The translations under genes and the position numbers were made by a program. The notes under the pieces are model-generated. The model did not search any database, had not been told where the DNA came from, and was given only the letters and a program-made list of their open reading frames with translations. From positions 1-12,806 of the forward strand of contig CAAGIP010000023.1 of NCBI GenBank assembly GCA_900769955.1: a stretch of 12,806 nt of DNA, given 5' to 3'. Positions within the stretch are counted from its first letter, which is position 1, and each line of letters begins with the position of its first letter. The DNA is from Spirochaetia bacterium. Lineage in GTDB: Bacteria > Spirochaetota > Spirochaetia > Sphaerochaetales > Sphaerochaetaceae. Below are positions 6,849 to 12,806 of the stretch, one piece after another.

Positions 6849-9317
6849 ATGACAATAAGGCAACAGATATTCAGCCTGCTCGATGAAGGAAAGTACATTC
6901 TTGTCTTCCCGACCGAGACAGTGAAGAGATATTACCTTTCACATTACGTGAAGGAAAGAAGGAGTGCAGTCCTCGCTGACAGGGCTCTTGCATTTGATGA
7001 ATTTGCATCCCGTTATGCACCATCCTTTAAGGACAGAAAGCCATCGAACAGATATATCAGGACATTCTTTGCCCATGACTTTCTCTCTGAAAGGGGAAGT
7101 GAACTGAAGTACATATATAACTCATACTACAGTGAGACTGAGTCCCGATTTGCACCCTTTATCGCAAACCTGCTTCCTTCCCTCGGAGAGCTGGAAAGAA
7201 CGGAAATAAAAAAAGAGGAGCTGCTCGATGATCTAATGGTGCTGAAGAAGGCATATGGAGGTTTTCTGGATGCAAACATGCTCTTCGAACCGGGATGGTT
7301 TACCCATTCGGTATGTGAAGAGTCATCTGAAAAGACATACCTGCTGGTTGCCTATGATGCCGAACCCAATATGCAGAAGTTCCTGTCTGAGGTGGGTGAA
7401 GTTTCCTTTATCAGGCCCTTCGTGCCTGAAAAGGATTCATCAGCCGGATATATGTACTTCGAAAATGAGAATGCCGAGATCACATATCTCTTCGACAGGC
7501 TCTCCCAGCTTCGTGACATGGGTGTTAACGGGGAGGACATCATCATTTCCACACCTGACCAGAACAGGCTTCGTGAATATCTCATGAAGGCTTCTGAAGA
7601 GCGTGAGATTCCTCTTGTCTTCAATTCCTCCGTGAAGCTCTCCCAGACTGTCCCCGGACGGCTTTTTGCCTCACTGAAGGCCATTAACGATGAGGAGCTT
7701 TCATTCTACTCTCTGGAGCGCCTCTTCATGGATCCCTCGTTTCCTCTTCGTGACAGGGAAACGGGAAGGAGACTTGTCATGTTCATGGCGGCAAACGGTC
7801 TTCAGAAGGGCTCATTCAGAGGCTCTGACAGGACTGAAGTGAAGCTTAAGTACAGAAAAGGCTTTGAGAAGGAATATGAACTCTATGTCAAGCTGAAGAA
7901 ATCGGTCAGAAGACTCTTTTCCTCAGAGGAGATGCTTCAGAGTCTCAGGATTCTCTTTTCATTCCTGCTCGTCGAAGATGAGTTCGAGTCATGTCCTCCT
8001 GAAACTAGGGACAGCTACGGCTTTGCCATCAGGGAGCTTTACAGGTACACAGAGACTCTTTCAGAGCTTAAACTTAAGATTTCAAATCCCTTTAATGCCT
8101 TCGTGAGCGGGATGGCGGATATCAACTACGTTTCGGATGTGAAAAAGGAAGGCATTAAGGTTTATACATATGGGGAAGACTATCTGCTCACCGTTCCTTA
8201 TCACTTCGTCATAGGACTGTCTGATGACAGCTATAAGAAGAAGGATATTTCCCTTTCCTTCCTCGATGACAGGGAAGTAGTGTCCAGAAGGACGATTGAT
8301 GTCACTTATCCTCTGCTTTCCTATTACAGGTCATCAGGGGACCATGTCCTGATAAGCGGAAGTGACGTGACTTACGGAGGAAACGCCAATGTGCCTATGG
8401 CTTTCCTGGAGGAGGAATCGTCCGTGAATACGGTTAAGGGTTATGAGAGGAGGACGGAGCCTGACAGGGCAGTAATCCGGAGCATGATATTCTCCGATGG
8501 GATTTCACACAAGCGCCATAAACGCTCTGAAGAGGTGCGTGACGCACTCCTCATACCTTCTCCTGAGCAGTGTGTTTCATATTCAGCCCTCCATGATTAC
8601 GGGGAATGTCCCTTTTGCGATTACCTCAAAAGAGTCCTGCTGCTTCCAGCCGGAAATGTCGATCAGTTCGAGCCTGCCGCAGTGAGATCACAGGATGTAG
8701 GTTCATTCCTTCATAAGGCTGTTGAGAAGTTTTTCACAGACCATAAAGGTGAAACCCTCTACCATAAGAATACCGAAAGCTACTGTTTGGAACTGGGTAA
8801 TGCGTTTGATGAGTACCTTAGCTCATCCCATTTTGATCTCTATGCCAGATCGTTCATCTCATCAGCCTACAGAGACGGGGTTACTTCCATCATGGAAGTA
8901 TTCTTTCAGGGCTTCGGGGACGGGCTTTATGTAAGGGACATCGAGGGCGCATTTGAAAGTGAAAGGGACGGAAGGAAATTTATCGGACGTTATGATCTCA
9001 TGCTTGAGACCAGGGAAGGAAGGATTCTTCTCGATTTCAAGACGGGATCGACGGAAAAGAATGCGGATACATTCCAGCTTCAGTTCTACAGTCTGGTATG
9101 GAGCGAGAAAACAGGTGAGGATATCGGAAAGCTTTCCTACTATTCATTTGCAGACCAGGACCTCAGGAGTCCCGCTTCCGAGGATAATATGGAAGACGCG
9201 ATGAATAAATACATTGAGGGAACCGCTGAAGGTGTGTTCAATGCCACACCGGGAAAGGAAGCCTGTTCCCATTGTGATTACCGCAGCGTATGCAGAAGGA
9301 GGTTCTTCATACAATGA
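6849..9317 (+). CDS. addB: AddB/RexB-like exonuclease subunit with PD-(D/E)XK nuclease and Fe-S cluster motif
   Basis: 822 residues, clearly shorter than the roughly 1,150 of Bacillus AddB. The C-terminal RecB-family nuclease domain is intact: GSFLHKAVEKFF (His622), GRYDLML (Asp716), LLDFKTG (Asp729, Lys731) and QLQFY (Gln743, Tyr747). Four cysteines match the AddB iron-sulphur staple: one of Cys587/Cys590 in GECPFCDYL, then Cys806, Cys809 and Cys815 in the C-x2-C-x5-C pattern at the very end. The middle region (PYHFVIGLSDDSYKKKD) resembles the inactivated helicase core. The N-terminal Walker A found in many AddB proteins is missing; YILVFPTETVKRYY stands in its place, as in RexB-like subunits. 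With AddA it should resect double-strand ends for recombination. No Shine-Dalgarno site precedes the ATG. The stop overlaps the addA start. Assignment as AddB rests on motifs plus the addA neighbour. Confidence 0.85.
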   Translation: MTIRQQIFSLLDEGKYILVFPTETVKRYYLSHYVKERRSAVLADRALAFDEFASRYAPSFKDRKPSNRYIRTFFAHDFLSERGSELKYIYNSYYSETESRFAPFIANLLPSLGELERTEIKKEELLDDLMVLKKAYGGFLDANMLFEPGWFTHSVCEESSEKTYLLVAYDAEPNMQKFLSEVGEVSFIRPFVPEKDSSAGYMYFENENAEITYLFDRLSQLRDMGVNGEDIIISTPDQNRLREYLMKASEEREIPLVFNSSVKLSQTVPGRLFASLKAINDEELSFYSLERLFMDPSFPLRDRETGRRLVMFMAANGLQKGSFRGSDRTEVKLKYRKGFEKEYELYVKLKKSVRRLFSSEEMLQSLRILFSFLLVEDEFESCPPETRDSYGFAIRELYRYTETLSELKLKISNPFNAFVSGMADINYVSDVKKEGIKVYTYGEDYLLTVPYHFVIGLSDDSYKKKDISLSFLDDREVVSRRTIDVTYPLLSYYRSSGDHVLISGSDVTYGGNANVPMAFLEEESSVNTVKGYERRTEPDRAVIRSMIFSDGISHKRHKRSEEVRDALLIPSPEQCVSYSALHDYGECPFCDYLKRVLLLPAGNVDQFEPAAVRSQDVGSFLHKAVEKFFTDHKGETLYHKNTESYCLELGNAFDEYLSSSHFDLYARSFISSAYRDGVTSIMEVFFQGFGDGLYVRDIEGAFESERDGRKFIGRYDLMLETREGRILLDFKTGSTEKNADTFQLQFYSLVWSEKTGEDIGKLSYYSFADQDLRSPASEDNMEDAMNKYIEGTAEGVFNATPGKEACSHCDYRSVCRRRFFIQ
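9296..9302 (+). promoter_or_regulatory. Shine-Dalgarno site that fixes the addA start
   Basis: AAGGAGG ends 11 bases before the ATG at 9314, whose last two bases form part of the addB stop (ATGA). The alternative ATG at 9290 has no such site and lies upstream of this one, so 9314 is the preferred start. Confidence 0.75.
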
Positions 9318-12300
9318 GCACATTCAGTGAACTTGTCGATGCAATGGAGTATCCGCTGAGCGATGAGCAGCGTGCCGTTGTGTATTCAGAGAAAAACTGC
9401 GTCGTTTCCGCAGGAGCGGGAAGCGGAAAGACCACGGTCCTGTCATGGCGCTTCCTGCGTCTTGTCATGGAAAAGCACATCCCCTCAGAGAGGATTCTTA
9501 CGCTTACATTCACGCGTAAGGCCGCACTTGAGATGAAGAGCCGCATAACGAAGCGCTTAATCGGGAACAGGGACAGTATCGATCCCGTGCTTCTGGAGCA
9601 TCTCGGGGAAGCCTCGATCTCGACGATCGACAGCTTCCTTTCGAACATCGTGCGCATGGACAGCGTGCGCTACGGTATCAGCCGTGACCTCACGCTGCTT
9701 GACAGCGATGCTGAGGATGAGCTTGTAAGAAACCTGGCCCTGCAGTTTATGGAAAGCGGGGAAAACAGGCGGTATGTGGAAGCTCTTTCACGTGTGTACA
9801 GACCGGAGAAGGTCATGAAGGATTTCTTTACCGAAATAAACCATAAGCTCGGCTTCCTGTCCGATACCGATCCGGATGAGATGCTTTCCTTCGCACTTGA
9901 ATACACGAAGGCTAGGATAGATGAGTATGTATCATCCTTCAGTGATGAGTTTATGCATATGAGGGATGATCTTGAAGGTGACATTCTTTCAGACTATGAA
10001 GTCTTCATGGAGAAGTGGATGAGGGGTGAATATCCTCCTGCCCTTGAGTTTTACAACGGAAGAAAGAAGAAAGGGTATCTCAATGGCGTGAAGGAGCGTC
10101 TGAAGGAACTCAGTGAGATTTATAAAAAACAGTTTGTGCCTGCACTTTCAATTTATGAAACACTTCCTTCCGACAAAGTATATCTTGAAGCGATAGACAG
10201 CTTTGCCTCCATGCTGAAAACGGAGAAAAGGAAGAGATCTGCACTGACTTTTTCCGACATCTCGGCACTTGCCCTCGATATTCTCAGAAACAACCATGAG
10301 ATAAGAAGGTCTGTCAGGGATAAGTATGACTACATCATGATCGATGAGTTCCAGGACAACAACAGCACTCAGAGAGAGCTGTTATTCCTTATCTCCGAGC
10401 GTCCTGATTCGGAGTGCGGGGATGAGGTCACGACAGCTGACATCTCTCCCGAGAAGCTCTTCTTCGTAGGCGATGACAAGCAGTCGATATACCGCTTCAG
10501 GGGTGCTGATGTATCGGTCTTCAATGCGCTTAAGGATGATCTGAAACGAGCCGGAGGTGAAAACCTCTCACTCTCGACGAACTACCGCAGTGAGAAGGCG
10601 CTCATCGACCACTTCAATGCGGTTTTCTCAAATGTGTTCCACTCCGGTGCTCACAGCTATGATGCATCGTTCACAGAGACTAAGCACTGTAAAAATACGG
10701 GTTTTGCATCAACTGAGCTTGCACTGCTTGATAAGGCGGACCTGATACCGGGCGGACTTGATGCCGGAGAGTGCGAGGCTGAATACATCGCTGAAAAAAT
10801 CAGCACCATGCTGACAGGCGATGATTACCTCATCAACGGGAGACGCCCGGAAAGCCAGGATATTGCCATTCTGATGAGGACGGGTTCAAACCAGATGAAC
10901 ATCGAGCGCTCACTCAAACGCAGGGGTATCCCGTATCAGGTAATGGACAGCAGGTCCCTGATGACGGAGGCCCTCTCCTCTGATTTCTATGCGCTCCTGC
11001 AGCACATGATTTACCCTGAGGACAAAAACGCATATGCCGCACTTTTAAAGTCCCCGTTCTGCAGGATGTCTGACATGGGAATCCTTTCCCTTTCAAAGGG
11101 CGAGGCCCTGAGTGAAGAGGACGGGAAAAGATTAGATCATCTCAATGACTTCATTGCGGAGCTTAAGGAATCGATGTACACCATGTCCCTTCCTGCCCTG
11201 ATCAGGAAGATCTATACAGACGGAGGCTACAGGGCATACATTGAAAACACTGCTGAGTATAAGGCGTTCAGCGAACACTTTGAGTATCTTCATTCCTTTG
11301 CCGTGAGCTACGGTGAACGCGGCGCCTCCCTTCCTGATTACATACGCTTTCTCAGAAACCATATCGGTTCCTATGAAAGCACGGGTGAAGTAACGGTGCT
11401 GAAGGAAAAGAAGGAAGGCGTTCAGATAATGACGATCCACAAGTCCAAGGGACTTGAGTTCCCGATCGTCATCATCTCCTCGATGGGAAGCAAGGGAAGG
11501 GGTGAGACTTCAGAGCCTCTCTTTTCCCTTGAGGGCAGACTCCTCTTCGATTCAACCAAGGGTACCAAAAAGCTTTTAAACCGTGAGGAAGCTGAGATGA
11601 ATGATGCCGAGATAAAGCGCATTCTCTATGTAGCGATGACGAGGGCGGAGAACTATCTGCTTCTTACGGGAAGCTATAAGATAACCAAGGACGGCCTGAT
11701 CCATGGCAGTACCGGAAAGCTTCTGATGTACTATCTCAATGCGATAGGATACAGCACCATTACGGAAGAAGCTGAAATAAAGGATGTCCGCATAACGCAT
11801 ATCCCGGCAATTGAGGAGAAGGCTCCCGATACCTCTGATGAAAGAAAGGCTGTAAGTCTGAATTCTGATCAGGAGCTTTCCTCATTTACATTCACGCCCC
11901 TGAGGCGCAAGGTCACTGAGGATGATGATTCAGAGACCACTTATGAAAGAATCCCGCTGAGTGAGAACGCTGCCGATGAGATCATAGCCCGTAATCAGGC
12001 AGCAGATAAGTTCGGTACTCTGGCACACCTTGCAATGGAACTTTCGATGAAGGGCGAGAGCCTTGAAAAGCTTGAATGTGACATTTCAGAAAGCGCAAGT
12101 GAGAATGAGACCATTCTTTCCGTTGTCAGGGAATATCCTCAATTCTTCTTTTCAAGTGAGCTATACAAAAAACATGTGGATGGACATGAAACCGATGAGG
12201 AAGTCAGGTTCTACGCATATGAAGAGGAAACAGACAGTGTGCTTGAAGGCGTGATCGACCTTGTCGTATTCTCTGAAGATCACAATCTTGTAATTGACTA

Positions 12301-12469
12301 CAAGACTGATAAGTCAAAGGCTCCTGAAGAGCACAAAGCCCAGATAGTTACCTATGTGAAGACAGCAGAAAAGCTCTGGAACAAACCATGCTTCGGAACT
12401 CTCTTCTACCTGAGGGAAGGTAAGACTGAAGCGTTCTGGGACAGGGACGGAAACGAGGTGAAGTTATGA
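9314..12469 (+). CDS. addA: AddA/RexA ATP-dependent helicase-nuclease subunit
   Basis: 1,051 residues from the preferred ATG; AddA is usually about 1,200. All superfamily 1A (UvrD/RecB) helicase motifs are visible in order: Q motif YPLSDEQRAVV, Walker A AGAGSGKTT (33-41, Lys39), Ia TLTFTRKAALEMKSR, Ic STIDSF, Walker B MIDEFQD (Asp344, Glu345), III FVGDDKQSIYRFRGAD, IV STNYRS, V MTIHKSKGLEFP and VI YVAMTRAENY (Arg777). The C-terminal RecB-type nuclease has FGTLAHLAME (His905), GVIDLVV (Asp982) and VIDYKTD (Asp995, Lys997), so it looks active. It should unwind DNA 3' to 5' and cut one strand, with AddB cutting the other. It is translationally coupled to addB at the front and to the acetyltransferase at the back by ATGA overlaps. 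A start at 9290 would add eight residues but lacks a ribosome-binding site. Confidence 0.94.
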   Translation: MSTFSELVDAMEYPLSDEQRAVVYSEKNCVVSAGAGSGKTTVLSWRFLRLVMEKHIPSERILTLTFTRKAALEMKSRITKRLIGNRDSIDPVLLEHLGEASISTIDSFLSNIVRMDSVRYGISRDLTLLDSDAEDELVRNLALQFMESGENRRYVEALSRVYRPEKVMKDFFTEINHKLGFLSDTDPDEMLSFALEYTKARIDEYVSSFSDEFMHMRDDLEGDILSDYEVFMEKWMRGEYPPALEFYNGRKKKGYLNGVKERLKELSEIYKKQFVPALSIYETLPSDKVYLEAIDSFASMLKTEKRKRSALTFSDISALALDILRNNHEIRRSVRDKYDYIMIDEFQDNNSTQRELLFLISERPDSECGDEVTTADISPEKLFFVGDDKQSIYRFRGADVSVFNALKDDLKRAGGENLSLSTNYRSEKALIDHFNAVFSNVFHSGAHSYDASFTETKHCKNTGFASTELALLDKADLIPGGLDAGECEAEYIAEKISTMLTGDDYLINGRRPESQDIAILMRTGSNQMNIERSLKRRGIPYQVMDSRSLMTEALSSDFYALLQHMIYPEDKNAYAALLKSPFCRMSDMGILSLSKGEALSEEDGKRLDHLNDFIAELKESMYTMSLPALIRKIYTDGGYRAYIENTAEYKAFSEHFEYLHSFAVSYGERGASLPDYIRFLRNHIGSYESTGEVTVLKEKKEGVQIMTIHKSKGLEFPIVIISSMGSKGRGETSEPLFSLEGRLLFDSTKGTKKLLNREEAEMNDAEIKRILYVAMTRAENYLLLTGSYKITKDGLIHGSTGKLLMYYLNAIGYSTITEEAEIKDVRITHIPAIEEKAPDTSDERKAVSLNSDQELSSFTFTPLRRKVTEDDDSETTYERIPLSENAADEIIARNQAADKFGTLAHLAMELSMKGESLEKLECDISESASENETILSVVREYPQFFFSSELYKKHVDGHETDEEVRFYAYEEETDSVLEGVIDLVVFSEDHNLVIDYKTDKSKAPEEHKAQIVTYVKTAEKLWNKPCFGTLFYLREGKTEAFWDRDGNEVKL

Positions 12470-12806
12470 TCAGATGTGCAACTGAAAATGATATTGAAGC
12501 ATGGACTGAGCTTGCCTTTAAAGTAGCTTCTTCCTTCCCGGGAATGGATCTTGATGAACACAGATCGACTGTGAGGGATTTCATGGCCAGGGGAGAGGCA
12601 CTTGTCTCTGAACATGATGGAAAGATTACAGGTGCTCTTCTCTTTTCAGCGGAAGCATCTGTCCTGTGCTTCCTTGCTGTCGATCCTGAACACAGGAGAG
12701 AACATATGGCAAGGGATCTTGTGAATCACATGCTCTCCCTGATGGATGGAAAAAGGGACATCACTGTCACGACGTGGCGTGATGATGTCCCCGAGGGGCG
12801 CCCCGC
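12466..12806 (+). CDS. GNAT family N-acetyltransferase, N-terminal part (cut by window edge)
   Basis: The frame is open from the ATG at 12466, overlapping the addA stop as ATGA, to the end of the window: 113 residues, about two thirds of a typical GNAT domain. Shine-Dalgarno-like GAGGTG lies at 12455-12460, 5 bases upstream. It begins MIRCATENDIEAWTEL, as GNAT domains do. FLAVDPEHRREHMARDLVNH (69-88) is the acetyl-CoA-binding motif A (R-x-x-G-x-A), with His80 where the central glycine is usual. The acceptor cannot be predicted. Its place in the addBA operon is probably positional rather than functional. Confidence 0.82.
   Translation, partial: MIRCATENDIEAWTELAFKVASSFPGMDLDEHRSTVRDFMARGEALVSEHDGKITGALLFSAEASVLCFLAVDPEHRREHMARDLVNHMLSLMDGKRDITVTTWRDDVPEGRP

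Noticed and set aside
9290..9313. Earlier ATG for addA
   Set aside because: The strong AAGGAGG lies downstream of it and points to the ATG at 9314, which also makes the usual ATGA overlap.

Overview
The window is 12.8 kb of compact bacterial chromosome at middling GC (roughly 47-48% by eye). It holds nine protein genes, two of them cut by the window edges. There are no RNA genes, insertion sequences, phage genes or CRISPR repeats. The gene set is a fused FeoA-FeoB, an AddAB-type helicase-nuclease instead of RecBCD, a GH2 glycosidase and a MATE pump. With heavy AGG use for arginine, this suggests an anaerobic, sugar-using gut-type bacterium, perhaps a Sphaerochaeta-like spirochaete or a Bacillota member. 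That placement is a low-confidence inference, because no marker gene is present.

Layout. A GH2 beta-galactosidase-type gene (minus strand, 3' end cut at base 1) is divergent from a MATE efflux gene across a 60-base gap. The MATE gene is followed after 40 bases by a fused ferrous-iron transporter, feoAB. feoAB converges on a three-gene minus-strand operon, and a perfect 10-bp hairpin (4349-4372) lies between them. Read in its own direction, that operon encodes a CPBP intramembrane protease, a membrane-anchored NucA-type DNA/RNA endonuclease and a cysteine hydrolase of the isochorismatase/nicotinamidase family. Across a 138-base divergent promoter region from it runs a plus-strand operon: addB-like exonuclease, addA helicase-nuclease and a GNAT acetyltransferase that runs off the right edge. 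Its genes are joined by ATGA stop-start overlaps.

How they work together. AddA and AddB should form the double-strand-break end-resection machine; both carry RecB-type nuclease domains, and AddB carries the four-cysteine iron-sulphur pattern. FeoAB imports Fe2+. The nuclease operon places a non-specific nuclease at the cell surface, co-translated with an intramembrane protease, and the purpose of that pairing is unknown.

The most notable signal is not a gene. All five genes that begin a putative transcription unit (GH2, MATE, feoAB, CPBP, addB) have a -10-like hexamer ending only 6 to 8 bases before the start codon and no usable Shine-Dalgarno site. All four downstream operon genes have a good Shine-Dalgarno site. 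This predicts leaderless mRNAs for the first genes. I found no convincing wholly new multi-gene system; the rest of the window is recognisable housekeeping or accessory content.
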